Shown here: one piece after another, positions 8,313-16,256 of the stretch
Numbering within the stretch: position 1 is the stretch's first letter
Layout: each line of letters starts with the position of its first letter
Assembly (NCBI GenBank): GCA_946221065.1
Contig: CAMIIO010000007.1
Coordinates: forward strand, 69,317 to 133,316
DNA: 64,000 nucleotides
DNA from: an uncultured Rothia sp.
GTDB taxonomy: Bacteria; Actinomycetota; Actinomycetes; Actinomycetales; Micrococcaceae
Reading direction: 5' to 3'
Notes under the pieces: generated by a model
Database searches by the model: none
The model's input: the letters and a program-made list of their open reading frames with translations, nothing else
What the model was told of the DNA's origin: nothing
Translations under genes and position numbers: made by a program

Positions 8313-8849
8313 TTACTTACCAGCCTTTCCGACCTTGCGGCGGATCTGCTCGCCTTCGTAGCGAACGCCCTTACCCTTGTAGGGGTCAGGCTTGCGGAGA
8401 CCATGGATGTTAGCGGCAACCTGGCCGACCTGCTGCTTGCTAATGCCGGAAACAGTCAACTTGTTGTTGCCCTCAACGGTAAAGGTGATTCCCTCGGGAG
8501 CCTTTACGGAGATGGGGTGTGAGTAGCCAAGTGCAAATTCAAGATCTGCGCCCTTTGCCATCACACGGTAACCGGTACCAATGATTTCAAGCTTCTTGGA
8601 GTAGCCCTCGGTTACACCAATGATCATGTTCTGAATCAGGGTGCGGGACAAGCCGTGAAGCGCGCGGGATTCGCGCTCATCATTGGGGCGAGAAACGGTG
8701 ATAGTACCGTCTTCCTGAGCAACCGTAATAGGTGCAGAGATCTCGCGGGACAATTCGCCCTTGGGACCCTTTACCGATACAAGGTTGCCATCAATCTTTA
8801 CCTCAACGCCGGCAGGAACCGAGATGGGGAGACGTCCAATACGTGACAT
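8313..8849 (-). CDS. rplF: 50S ribosomal protein L6
   Basis: Sits near the factor-binding site of the 50S subunit. The 178-residue protein begins MSRIGRLPISVPAGVEV and ends with the family signature PDPYKGKGVRYEGEQIRRK. Two related halves are expected from the family. It lies 27 nt after rpsH in the spc operon. Confidence 0.98.
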   Translation of the reverse strand: MSRIGRLPISVPAGVEVKIDGNLVSVKGPKGELSREISAPITVAQEDGTITVSRPNDERESRALHGLSRTLIQNMIIGVTEGYSKKLEIIGTGYRVMAKGADLEFALGYSHPISVKAPEGITFTVEGNNKLTVSGISKQQVGQVAANIHGLRKPDPYKGKGVRYEGEQIRRKVGKAGK

Positions 8850-8876
8850 TCTTCTCTTCCTTTCTCTTCTGACCGA

Positions 8877-9275
8877 CTACCAGATGTAAGCGACGACTTC
8901 GCCGCCAACACCCTTCTTCGCAGCCTGCTTGTCAGTGAGCAAACCAGAAGAGGTGGATAGAATTGCGATACCGAGACCACCGTGTACCTGAGGCAGGTTG
9001 GTGGATTTTGCGTAAACACGCAGACCCGGCTTGGAAATACGGCGTACGCCCACGATGGAGCGTTCGCGCTGGGGGCCGAACTTGAGTTCGAGAGTCAAAG
9101 TCTTACCAACCTTGGCGTCCTCAACTTCATAACCAGCAATGTAGCCTTCTGCTTTCAAGATGTCGGCAATGCGACCCTTAAGCTTAGAGAAAGGCATAGA
9201 TACGGTGTCGTGATGCGCCGAGTTTGCGTTACGCAAACGGGTCAGCATATCTGCGACAGGATCTGTCATAGTCAT
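8877..9275 (-). CDS. rpsH: 30S ribosomal protein S8
   Basis: Primary binder of 16S rRNA and, in E. coli, the feedback regulator of the spc operon. The 132 residues begin MTMTDPVADMLTRLRNANSA and end with LTDKQAAKKGVGGEVVAYIW. There is no rpsN (S14) between rplE and rpsH; the 81-nt gap there holds only a short palindrome (ACTGAAAATTCAGT). Confidence 0.98.
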   Translation of the reverse strand: MTMTDPVADMLTRLRNANSAHHDTVSMPFSKLKGRIADILKAEGYIAGYEVEDAKVGKTLTLELKFGPQRERSIVGVRRISKPGLRVYAKSTNLPQVHGGLGIAILSTSSGLLTDKQAAKKGVGGEVVAYIW

Positions 9276-9356
9276 TTTGGGCTCTTGCCCTTCCTCGTTA
9301 GGGTTTCCGGCCCATCTTACTGAAAATTCAGTGGGGCGGGACCTATAACGTAGTCG

Positions 9357-9917
9357 TTACTGAGTCTTGAAGGGGAAACCGAGCGCCTTGATAAGTGCGC
9401 GGCCTTCTTCATCGGTCTTAGCTGAGGTAACAATGGTGATGTCCATACCGCGTACGCGATCGATGGAATCCTGATCGATTTCGTGGAACATCGACTGTTC
9501 GGTCAAACCGAAAGTGTAGTTACCGTTACCGTCAAACTGCTTGTCCGAAAGTCCGCGGAAGTCGCGAATACGGGGCAGAGCAAGGGTAATCAAGCGATCA
9601 AGGAATTCCCACATACGGTCGCCACGAAGGGTAACGTGCGCACCAATGGGCTGACCTTCGCGGAGCTTGAACTGCGCGATGGACTTCTTTGCACGGGTTA
9701 CCAAAGGCTTCTGACCGGTAATAGCGGTCAAATCGCGGATTGCGCCGTCCATGAGTTTTGCGTCGCGAGCAGCTTCGCCAACACCCATGTTAACAACAAC
9801 CTTGACTACCTTAGGAGCCTGCATCACGTTGGAGTAGTTGAACTGCTCCTGAAGCGCAGGGGTAACCTCTTCTTTGAACTTAGTCTTAAAGCGAGGGGTG
9901 ATCTTCGTCTCGGTCAT
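9357..9917 (-). CDS. rplE: 50S ribosomal protein L5
   Basis: 5S rRNA-binding protein of the central protuberance. The 186 residues include VVVNMGVGEAARDAKLMDGA and the loop RDFRGLSDKQFDGNGNYTFG, both diagnostic. The start overlaps the rplX stop by one base (TAATG). Confidence 0.98.
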   Translation of the reverse strand: MTETKITPRFKTKFKEEVTPALQEQFNYSNVMQAPKVVKVVVNMGVGEAARDAKLMDGAIRDLTAITGQKPLVTRAKKSIAQFKLREGQPIGAHVTLRGDRMWEFLDRLITLALPRIRDFRGLSDKQFDGNGNYTFGLTEQSMFHEIDQDSIDRVRGMDITIVTSAKTDEEGRALIKALGFPFKTQ

Positions 9918-10252
9918 TAGATGTCCTTACCCGAGCTCTTGGCGTAGCGCACGCGTACGGTGCGGGTCTTGCCATTGCGCTCTTCAGTTTCGAGGCGGAA
10001 GCCAACACGGGTAGGCTTCTTGGTTTCGGGATCAACGATAGCCACATTGGAAACGTGGATCGGAGCCTCAACCTTTTCAATGCCACCGGCTGCACCAGTT
10101 ACGGGGTTAGCCTTGTTGTGCTTGGTGACGATTTTTACACCTTCAACAACGACGCGGTTTTCGCTAGGAATAACACGCAGGACTTTACCCTGCTTGCCGC
10201 GATCAGCGCCGGAAATAACCTGAACCAGGTCACCTGACTTAATTTTAGCCAT
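9917..10252 (-). CDS. rplX: 50S ribosomal protein L24
   Basis: Early assembly initiator of the 50S subunit with a KOW fold. The 111 residues show IKSGDLVQVISGADRGKQGK (KOW motif), then VEGVKIVTKHNK and the IHVSNVAIVDPETKKPTRVG segment. It is 3 nt after rplN and overlaps rplE by one base. Confidence 0.98.
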   Translation of the reverse strand: MAKIKSGDLVQVISGADRGKQGKVLRVIPSENRVVVEGVKIVTKHNKANPVTGAAGGIEKVEAPIHVSNVAIVDPETKKPTRVGFRLETEERNGKTRTVRVRYAKSSGKDI

Positions 10253-10255
10253 GAG

Positions 10256-10627
10256 TTACAGCACCTCCGGAGCGAGCGAGATAATCTTCATGAACTTCTT
10301 ATCGCGCAGCTCGCGACCCACTGGGCCGAAGATACGGGTGCCGCGAGGATCACCGTCAGTATTCTTGAGGATCACTGCGGAGTTCTCATCGAACTTGATG
10401 TAGGAGCCGTCGGGACGACGGGTTTCCTTCTTAGTGCGGACGACAACCGCCTTAACGACGTCGCCCTTCTTTACGGTACCGCCAGGAATTGCATCCTTGA
10501 CGGTTGCGACGATGATGTCGCCAATGCCTGCGTAACGACGTGCAGAGCCACCGAGAACACGAATGGTCAGGATTTCCTTCGCACCAGTGTTGTCAGCGAC
10601 CTTCAGTCGTGACTCCTGCTGAATCAT
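10256..10627 (-). CDS. rplN: 50S ribosomal protein L14
   Basis: Forms the L14/L19 cluster at the subunit interface. The 123 residues start MIQQESRLKVADNTGAKEI and include VVVRTKKETRRPDGSYIKF and RIFGPVGRELRDKKFMKI. It is the first gene of a separate transcription unit: a terminator ends the S10 operon at 10932..10968, and a promoter candidate and a leader of about 245 nt precede rplN. Confidence 0.98.
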   Translation of the reverse strand: MIQQESRLKVADNTGAKEILTIRVLGGSARRYAGIGDIIVATVKDAIPGGTVKKGDVVKAVVVRTKKETRRPDGSYIKFDENSAVILKNTDGDPRGTRIFGPVGRELRDKKFMKIISLAPEVL

Positions 10628-10872
10628 ATTTCTCCTGTCGTCTCGCCGGTTCCAACCTCACGATATTTTGTGGGCCAGCCTTGCGGAACATTTATACGGG
10701 ATGTTTGACGCACCGGTCTTACCCGACTCTACAGCTGGGATAAGTTGGCGGATACGCCTGGGACTAGACCATGCCAGGAACATTTGACCCGCATTAGCTG
10801 CGGGAAAACCCGCGATTGGCGGCATTATGCTTTGGCACGGAAGAATCCGTGGTTGCGTAAACCTAGGTGTTC
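10628..10872 (-). promoter_or_regulatory. Structured 5' leader of the spc operon (rplN)
   Basis: About 245 nt of untranslated sequence between the promoter candidate and rplN. On the minus strand it holds several compact hairpins: CACGGA-TTCT-TCCGTG, GCGGG-TTTT-CCCGC and CCTGG...CCAGG. No reading frame of note is present. A role in feedback control by a ribosomal protein is inference. Confidence 0.45.
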
Positions 10873-10878
10873 ACACAG

Positions 10879-10907
10879 ATTATCTACTTTATCAGTAAAA
10901 AGGTTAA
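10879..10907 (-). promoter_or_regulatory. Promoter candidate for the spc operon
   Basis: Minus strand -35 TTAACC (10902..10907), 17-nt spacer, -10 GATAAT (10879..10884). It lies just downstream of the rpsQ terminator and would start transcription near 10872. Confidence 0.5.
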
Positions 10908-10931
10908 AGAAAAAGAGATGTTCATCATAAT

Positions 10932-10968
10932 AATGAAGCCCTCCCCCGTTACAGGGAAGGGCTTCATT
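10932..10968 (-). terminator. Intrinsic terminator after rpsQ
   Basis: AATGAAGCCC-T-CCC pairs with GGG-A-AGGGCTTCATT in a stem of 14 bp with one bulged base and an 8-nt loop. On the minus strand it is followed by ATTATGATG, a weak T tract. It starts about 30 nt after the rpsQ stop. Confidence 0.7.
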
Positions 10969-10997
10969 TATTAACTCTTACGAGTCCTCAAAAACGC

Positions 10998-11270
10998 TTA
11001 CTTAGCCTTTTCGATGATCTCGACGACACGCCAACGCTTGGTAGCGGAGGTCGGACGAGTCTCAGCAACGCGAACGAGATCGCCGATACCGGCAGTGTTC
11101 TCTTCGTCGTGTGCCTTGAGCTTCGAGTTCTTGCGCATAACTTTACCGTACAGCGCGTGAGTCACACGATCCTCAACCTCAACAACTACAGTCTTATCCA
11201 TCTTGTCGGATACGACGTAGCCGCGACGGGTCTTGCGGTCACCGCGCTCTTCAGTCTTTACTTCACTCAC
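10998..11270 (-). CDS. rpsQ: 30S ribosomal protein S17
   Basis: Primary 16S rRNA-binding OB-fold protein. The 90 residues contain RRGYVVSDKMDKTVVVEVED and HDEENTAGIGDLVRVAETRP, both diagnostic. Its ATG overlaps the rpmC stop as ATGA. It is the last gene of the S10 operon. Confidence 0.98.
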   Translation of the reverse strand: MSEVKTEERGDRKTRRGYVVSDKMDKTVVVEVEDRVTHALYGKVMRKNSKLKAHDEENTAGIGDLVRVAETRPTSATKRWRVVEIIEKAK

Positions 11271-11509
11271 TTGGCTTCACCTTCGGTTGAGGGACGAATA
11301 CCGAGCTCACGCTCACGCAACACAGTGTAAATACGTGCGATATCGCGCTTTACGGAACGGATTCGACCGGGATTTTCAAGCTGACCGGTGGCTGCCTGGA
11401 AACGGAGGTTGAAAAGTTCCTCCTTTGACTTACGCAGCTCTTCTGACAGAGCCTCATCTGAAAGCTCAACGAGCTTATCGATGCTCAGATCCTTTGATCC
11501 AACTGCCAT
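11267..11509 (-). CDS. rpmC: 50S ribosomal protein L29
   Basis: Helical protein at the tunnel exit. The 80 residues include LSEELRKSKEELFNLRFQAA and ENPGRIRSVKRDIARIYTVL. It lies 5 nt after rplP and overlaps rpsQ by 4 nt. Confidence 0.98.
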   Translation of the reverse strand: MAVGSKDLSIDKLVELSDEALSEELRKSKEELFNLRFQAATGQLENPGRIRSVKRDIARIYTVLRERELGIRPSTEGEAK

Positions 11510-11514
11510 TTCGC

Positions 11515-11931
11515 TTACTCACCACCTTCACGACGCACAACGCGTGCCTTCATCGGGAGCTTGTGGATTGCGAGGCGCATAGCTTCGCGAGCCACTTCTT
11601 CGGACACACCGGAGAGTTCAAACATGACTCGACCGGGCTTGACGTTTGCGACCCACCATTCAGGTGAACCCTTACCGGAACCCATACGGGTTTCAGCAGG
11701 CTTCTTGGTCAAGGGACGGTCAGGATAGATGTTAATCCATACCTTACCGCCACGCTTGATGTGACGGGTCATTGCAATACGAGCAGCTTCAATCTGACGG
11801 TTGGTCACGTATGCCGGAGTCAGAGCCTGAATGCCCCACTCACCAAAGCTAACCTGAGTACCGCCCTTGGCCATACCCGAACGCTTGGGATGGTGCTGCT
11901 TACGATATTTTACTCGACGGGGAATAAGCAT
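11515..11931 (-). CDS. rplP: 50S ribosomal protein L16
   Basis: Organises the A site of the peptidyl transferase region. The 138 residues begin MLIPRRVKYRKQHHPKRSG and contain RMGSGKGSPEWWVANVKPGR, the diagnostic segment. The ATG follows the rpsC stop with no gap. Confidence 0.98.
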   Translation of the reverse strand: MLIPRRVKYRKQHHPKRSGMAKGGTQVSFGEWGIQALTPAYVTNRQIEAARIAMTRHIKRGGKVWINIYPDRPLTKKPAETRMGSGKGSPEWWVANVKPGRVMFELSGVSEEVAREAMRLAIHKLPMKARVVRREGGE

Positions 11932-12744
11932 TTATGCCTCACCGTTTTCTGCAGTCTTGGCTTCAGTCTTAGCTGAAGCGTTGTCATTACGACGCTCGCG
12001 ACGAGGACCACGGTTGTTGCCACCGCGACGACGATCTCCGCCGTCACGACCGCCACGACCACCGCGACGGTTGCCAGCAGCAGCCTGCTGTGCAGCAAGT
12101 TCCTTGTCAGTCAAATCGCCCTTGTAGATCCAAACCTTCACACCAATGCGGCCGAAGGTGGTCTTAGCTTCGAAGAAACCGTAGTCAATGTTCGCACGCA
12201 GGGTGTGCAGCGGCACACGTCCTTCGCGGTAGAACTCCGAACGAGACATTTCAGCCCCACCCAAACGACCGGAACACTGGATACGAATACCCTTTGCGCC
12301 TGCACGCTGTGCGGACTGAATAGCCTTCTTCATCGCACGACGGAAAGCTACACGAGAAGCGAGCTGTTCAGCTACGCCCTGTGCTACCAGCTGAGCAGAG
12401 AGATCAGGCTGAGCAACCTCAAGGATGTTCAACTGAATCTGCTTGCCGGTGAGCTTTTCCAACTCGCCGCGGATGCGGTCAGCTTCTGCGCCACGGCGAC
12501 CGATAACGATACCGGGACGTGCGGTGTGGATATCCACACGAACACGATCACGGGTACGCTCGATTTCTACCTTAGCGATACCTGCGCGCTCCATGCCCTT
12601 AGAGAGGAGCTCGCGAATCTTGACGTCCTCACGAACGAAGTCCGAGTAACGCTCGCCTTCCTTGTTGGAATCGGCGAACCACTTAGAAACGTGTCCGGTA
12701 GTGATGCCAAGTCGGAAACCGTTGGGGTTAATTTTCTGACCCAT
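11932..12744 (-). CDS. rpsC: 30S ribosomal protein S3 with Arg/Gly-rich C-terminal tail
   Basis: S3 lies at the mRNA entry site. The 270 residues start MGQKINPNGFRLGITTGHVS, with the KH-domain motif VIGRRGAEADRI and the C-terminal S3 domain (GAKGIRIQCSGRLGGAEMSR). After about residue 220 comes a low-complexity basic tail (GNRRGGRGGRDGGDRRRGG and on), then an acidic end. The E. coli protein is about 233 residues and lacks this tail. The gene directly abuts rplV and rplP. Confidence 0.97.
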   Translation of the reverse strand: MGQKINPNGFRLGITTGHVSKWFADSNKEGERYSDFVREDVKIRELLSKGMERAGIAKVEIERTRDRVRVDIHTARPGIVIGRRGAEADRIRGELEKLTGKQIQLNILEVAQPDLSAQLVAQGVAEQLASRVAFRRAMKKAIQSAQRAGAKGIRIQCSGRLGGAEMSRSEFYREGRVPLHTLRANIDYGFFEAKTTFGRIGVKVWIYKGDLTDKELAAQQAAAGNRRGGRGGRDGGDRRRGGNNRGPRRERRNDNASAKTEAKTAENGEA

Positions 12745-13110
12745 TTATCGGCCCTCCTCCTTCTCCGGGGTCGCTACAACCACAGTGATGTGGCTGGTGC
12801 GCTTGTTGATGCGGAATGCACGACCCTGTGCACGCGGCTGGAACCGCTTCATGGTGGGGCCTTCATCCACAAATGCTTCGCTGATGAATAGCTCTTCTTC
12901 CTTGAAGGCTTCGCCAGAAGCCTGTGCCTTGGAACGAGCGTTTGCAACAGCTGATGCAACGATTTTGTATACCGGTTCCGAAGCGCCCTGAGGAGCGAAC
13001 TTCAGAATTGCCAGAGCCTCTTCCGCTTGCTTTCCACGGATCAGGTTGACGACTCGGCGTGCCTTCATAGGCGTTACGCGTACATAGCGCGCTGATGCCT
13101 TAGCTTCCAT
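12745..13110 (-). CDS. rplV: 50S ribosomal protein L22
   Basis: Forms part of the exit tunnel wall. The 121 residues start MEAKASARYVRVTPMKARRV and end with the beta-hairpin region RAFRINKRTSHITVVVATPE. It lies 62 nt after rpsS; that gap holds the hairpin at 13153..13176. Confidence 0.98.
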   Translation of the reverse strand: MEAKASARYVRVTPMKARRVVNLIRGKQAEEALAILKFAPQGASEPVYKIVASAVANARSKAQASGEAFKEEELFISEAFVDEGPTMKRFQPRAQGRAFRINKRTSHITVVVATPEKEEGR

Positions 13111-13152
13111 TGCCTATCTTTCTTTCGTCTTGTGCCGAAAGGATAAACGTTT

Positions 13153-13176
13153 CTAATATCGCTTCCGCGATATTAG
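13153..13176 (-). other. Hairpin with GNRA tetraloop overlapping the rpsS stop codon
   Basis: Perfect 10-bp stem: on the minus strand CTAATATCGC-GGAA-GCGATATTAG. The loop GGAA fits the GNRA tetraloop family. The rpsS stop codon TAA lies within the 5' arm. There is no T run, so it is more likely a stability or processing element than a terminator. Confidence 0.65.
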
Positions 13177-13454
13177 CGACGCTTGCCCTTACGGTCGTCC
13201 TTTACGTGGCCACGGAATGTGCGGGTCGGTGCAAACTCGCCGAGCTTGTGGCCGACCATCGACTCTGTGATGAACACGGGTACGTGCTTGCGTCCGTCGT
13301 GCACTGCGATGGTGTGTCCGAGCATGTCGGGGATAATCATCGAGCGACGGGACCAAGTCTTGATTACGTTCTTGGTGCCCTTATCGTTCTGAGCTGCAAC
13401 CTTAAGGTAAAGGTGCTGATCTACGAAAGGGCCCTTCTTCAAACTACGAGGCAT
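13173..13454 (-). CDS. rpsS: 30S ribosomal protein S19
   Basis: Head protein that pairs with S13. The 93 residues start MPRSLKKGPFVDQHLYLKV and include IKTWSRRSMIIPDMLGHTIA and GHKLGEFAPTRTFRGHVKDD. It follows rplB after 12 nt. Its stop codon is inside a perfect hairpin. Confidence 0.98.
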   Translation of the reverse strand: MPRSLKKGPFVDQHLYLKVAAQNDKGTKNVIKTWSRRSMIIPDMLGHTIAVHDGRKHVPVFITESMVGHKLGEFAPTRTFRGHVKDDRKGKRR

Positions 13455-13466
13455 GTTTCAGGCTCC

Positions 13467-14303
13467 TTAGCGCTTCTTGCCAGTACGACGGCGACGAACA
13501 ATGAGCTTGTCGCTTTCCTTGTTGGGGCGACGGGTACGACCTTCGGGCTTACCATTGGGGTTAACCGGGTGGCGACCACCGGAAGTCTTACCTTCACCAC
13601 CACCATGGGGGTGATCAACAGGGTTCATGACAACACCACGAACGGTCGGGCGAATGCCCTTCCAGCGGTTACGTCCAGCTTTACCCCAGTTGATGTTGGA
13701 CTGCTCTGCGTTACCAACCGAACCAACGGTTGCACGGCAACGAACGTCCACGTTGCGGATTTCGCCCGAGGGCAAACGCAACTGTGCGTAACGGCCTTCA
13801 CGAGCAACGAGCTGGATGGATGCACCTGCGGAGCGACCCATCTTTGCGCCGCCACCGGGGCGAAGCTCAACTGCGTGAATAATAGTACCCACGGGGATGT
13901 TACGCAAAGGCAGGTTGTTACCGGGCTTAATATCAGCCGAGGGACCTGACTCTACAATATCGCCCTGCTGCAAACGGTTAGGAGCGATAATGTAACGCTT
14001 GGTGCCATCTACGTAGTGCAGAAGCGCAATACGTGCAGTACGGTTTGGATCGTACTCGATGTGTGCAACGCGTGCGTTAACACCGTCTTTGTCATGACGA
14101 CGGAAGTCGATCAGACGGTACTGGCGCTTGTGGCCACCACCCTTGTGACGAGTGGTAATACGGCCGGTGTTGTTACGGCCACCGGTCTTTGAGAGCGGAC
14201 GAAGCAGGGACTTCTCCGGGGTTGAGCGAGTGACTTCGGAGAAGTCAGAGACGCTCGAACCGCGGCGACCCGGGGTCGTCGGCTTATGTTTACGAATACC
14301 CAT
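13467..14303 (-). CDS. rplB: 50S ribosomal protein L2
   Basis: Needed for subunit association and peptidyl transfer. The 278 residues start MGIRKHKPTTPGRRGSSVSD and contain the family signature PVDHPHGGGEG with the conserved His, then GRHPVNPNGKP. It lies 39 nt after rplW. Confidence 0.98.
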   Translation of the reverse strand: MGIRKHKPTTPGRRGSSVSDFSEVTRSTPEKSLLRPLSKTGGRNNTGRITTRHKGGGHKRQYRLIDFRRHDKDGVNARVAHIEYDPNRTARIALLHYVDGTKRYIIAPNRLQQGDIVESGPSADIKPGNNLPLRNIPVGTIIHAVELRPGGGAKMGRSAGASIQLVAREGRYAQLRLPSGEIRNVDVRCRATVGSVGNAEQSNINWGKAGRNRWKGIRPTVRGVVMNPVDHPHGGGEGKTSGGRHPVNPNGKPEGRTRRPNKESDKLIVRRRRTGKKR

Positions 14304-14342
14304 TTAGTATTTCTTTCCTTCGCTAAAGTGGTCTCCGCTGGA

Positions 14343-14648
14343 CTATGCCTGCGGACCGCCGAAGAGGTCAATTGAGCCTTCTTTAAGGGTTACAATCGCA
14401 CGCTTGGTAGCTTTGCGGCTACCCCAACCAAAGCGAGTGCGCTTACGCTTGCCCTGGCGGTTAGCAGTATTAACTGATGCAACCTTGACATCGAAAATGG
14501 TTTCGATAGCCTGCTTGATTTCCAGCTTGTTGGAGCTAGGAGCAACGAGGAAGGTGTACTTACCCTCATCGAGCTGACCGTAGCTTTTTTCCGACACGAC
14601 GGGTGCAATGATGACGTCGCGGGGATCCTTGTTGATAGAGACGCTCAT
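14343..14648 (-). CDS. rplW: 50S ribosomal protein L23
   Basis: Tunnel-exit protein that docks trigger factor and SRP. The 101 residues contain DPRDVIIAPVVSEKSYGQLD and NTANRQGKRKRTRFGWGSRK. It overlaps the rplD stop by one base (TAATG). Confidence 0.98.
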   Translation of the reverse strand: MSVSINKDPRDVIIAPVVSEKSYGQLDEGKYTFLVAPSSNKLEIKQAIETIFDVKVASVNTANRQGKRKRTRFGWGSRKATKRAIVTLKEGSIDLFGGPQA

Positions 14649-15271
14649 TACTTAGCGGCCTCCTTCTTAGCCTTAGAAGCAACTGCGACAAATACGTCGT
14701 ATGCATCCTTGGTGAAAATCACGTCGTCAGAAACCAGCACATCATAAGTGTTGAGCTGATCGGCGTACAGAACGTGTGAATTCTTCAAGTTGCGTGCGGA
14801 CAACGCTACAACATCTTCCTTGCGGTCGATGACAATCAGAGTGTTCTTACGCTCAGTAATGGAAGCAAGCGAAGCCTTGAAAGCCTTGGTGGAAGGAGTG
14901 TTACCTTCAACCAGGTTCTCAACAACGTGAATGCGACCGTTGCGAGCGCGATCTGAGAGAGCGCCGCGCAGTGCAGCTGCAATCATCTTTTTGGGGGTAC
15001 GCTGAGCGTAGTTACGAGGAGTAGGTCCGTGAACAACGCCACCGCCAGTCATGTGCGGTGCGCGGATGGAACCCTGGCGTGCACGACCGGTGCCCTTCTG
15101 CTTGAAAGGCTTACGACCTGCACCGGAAACTTCGCCGCGGTTTTTGGTCTTGTGGGTACCCTGGCGTGCTGCAGCGAGCTGAGCAACAACTACCTGGTGA
15201 AGCAAAGGTACAGAAGCCTTAGCATCGAACAGGTCAGCAGGCAGGTCTACCTTGACAGTATTGACAGCCAT
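14648..15271 (-). CDS. rplD: 50S ribosomal protein L4
   Basis: Tunnel-constriction protein and, in gamma-proteobacteria, regulator of the S10 operon. The 207 residues carry the extended loop KNRGEVSGAGRKPFKQKGTG with RARQGSIRAPHMTGGGVVHG. It lies 5 nt after rplC. Confidence 0.98.
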   Translation of the reverse strand: MAVNTVKVDLPADLFDAKASVPLLHQVVVAQLAAARQGTHKTKNRGEVSGAGRKPFKQKGTGRARQGSIRAPHMTGGGVVHGPTPRNYAQRTPKKMIAAALRGALSDRARNGRIHVVENLVEGNTPSTKAFKASLASITERKNTLIVIDRKEDVVALSARNLKNSHVLYADQLNTYDVLVSDDVIFTKDAYDVFVAVASKAKKEAAK

Positions 15272-15276
15272 TGTAT

Positions 15277-15933
15277 TTAGGCTCCCTTCACAGCGGTGCG
15301 AACCAGAACAACGCCGCCCTTAGGACCGGGAATAGCACCCTTGATCAGAAGAACGTTGTTTTCGGTATCTACACCCTGGATAGTCAGGTTCATAGTGGTG
15401 TGACGTGCTGCGCCCATACGGCCAGCCATACGCATACCCTTGAACACGCGTGCGGGGTAGGATGCGCCACCGATAGAACCGGGCTTACGGTGGTTCTTGT
15501 GTGCACCGTGGGATGCGCCAACGCCTGCGAAGCCGTGACGCTTCATAACACCGGCAAAGCCCTTACCCTTGGTCTTACCAACGACGTCTACCTTCTGGCC
15601 TTCTTCGAAGAGCTCTGCAGACAGTTCCTGTCCGAGGGAGTACTCTGCAGCATCCGAAGTGCGGATTTCAACGAGGTGACGACGGGGAGTTACGCCTGCC
15701 TTCTCGAAGTGACCAGCCAAAGGCTTGGTAACCTTGCGAGAATCAATTGCGCCAAAACCAATCTGGATAGCTTCATAGCCATCGGTTTCATTGTTGCGCA
15801 GCTGGGTGACGACGTTTGAATCAGCCTTAACAACGGTAACGGGCACAAACTTGCCGTTTTCGTCCCAGACCTGAGTCATGCCGAGCTTGGTACCCAGAAG
15901 GCCCTTCACCTGGCGCTCAAATTTGTTAGTCAT
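15277..15933 (-). CDS. rplC: 50S ribosomal protein L3
   Basis: Early assembly protein reaching the peptidyl transferase centre. The 218 residues contain KGLLGTKLGMTQVWDENGK and the signature GKGFAGVMKRHGFAGVGASH with PGSIGGASYPARVFKG. It lies 14 nt after rpsJ. Confidence 0.98.
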   Translation of the reverse strand: MTNKFERQVKGLLGTKLGMTQVWDENGKFVPVTVVKADSNVVTQLRNNETDGYEAIQIGFGAIDSRKVTKPLAGHFEKAGVTPRRHLVEIRTSDAAEYSLGQELSAELFEEGQKVDVVGKTKGKGFAGVMKRHGFAGVGASHGAHKNHRKPGSIGGASYPARVFKGMRMAGRMGAARHTTMNLTIQGVDTENNVLLIKGAIPGPKGGVVLVRTAVKGA

Positions 15934-15947
15934 TTAGATGCGATCCT

Positions 15948-16256
15948 CTACAGCTTGATTTCGATGTTCACGTCTGCCGGTAGGTCGAGACGCATGAGGG
16001 CATCAACAGCCTTAGGAGTCGGATCAACGACGTCGATCAGACGCTTGTGCGTACGCATTTCGAAATGCTCGCGGCTGTCCTTGTACTTGTGAGGAGAACG
16101 GATTACGCAGTAAACGTTCTTTTCAGTTGGCAGCGGCACAGGACCAACAACTGTTGCGCCTGCACGCGTTACTGTCTCAACAATTTTCCGAGCTGAAGAA
16201 TCAATGACCTCGTGGTCGTAAGACTTCAGACGGATGCGGATTTTCTGTCCCGCCAT
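15948..16256 (-). CDS. rpsJ: 30S ribosomal protein S10
   Basis: S10 works in the 30S head and as partner of NusB in antitermination. The 102 residues start MAGQKIRIRLKSYDHEVIDS and include GPVPLPTEKNVYCVIRSPHK and the DSREHFEMRTHKRLIDVVDP segment. First gene of the S10 operon (rpsJ-rplC-rplD-rplW-rplB-rpsS-rplV-rpsC-rplP-rpmC-rpsQ), behind a long leader. Confidence 0.98.
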   Translation of the reverse strand: MAGQKIRIRLKSYDHEVIDSSARKIVETVTRAGATVVGPVPLPTEKNVYCVIRSPHKYKDSREHFEMRTHKRLIDVVDPTPKAVDALMRLDLPADVNIEIKL

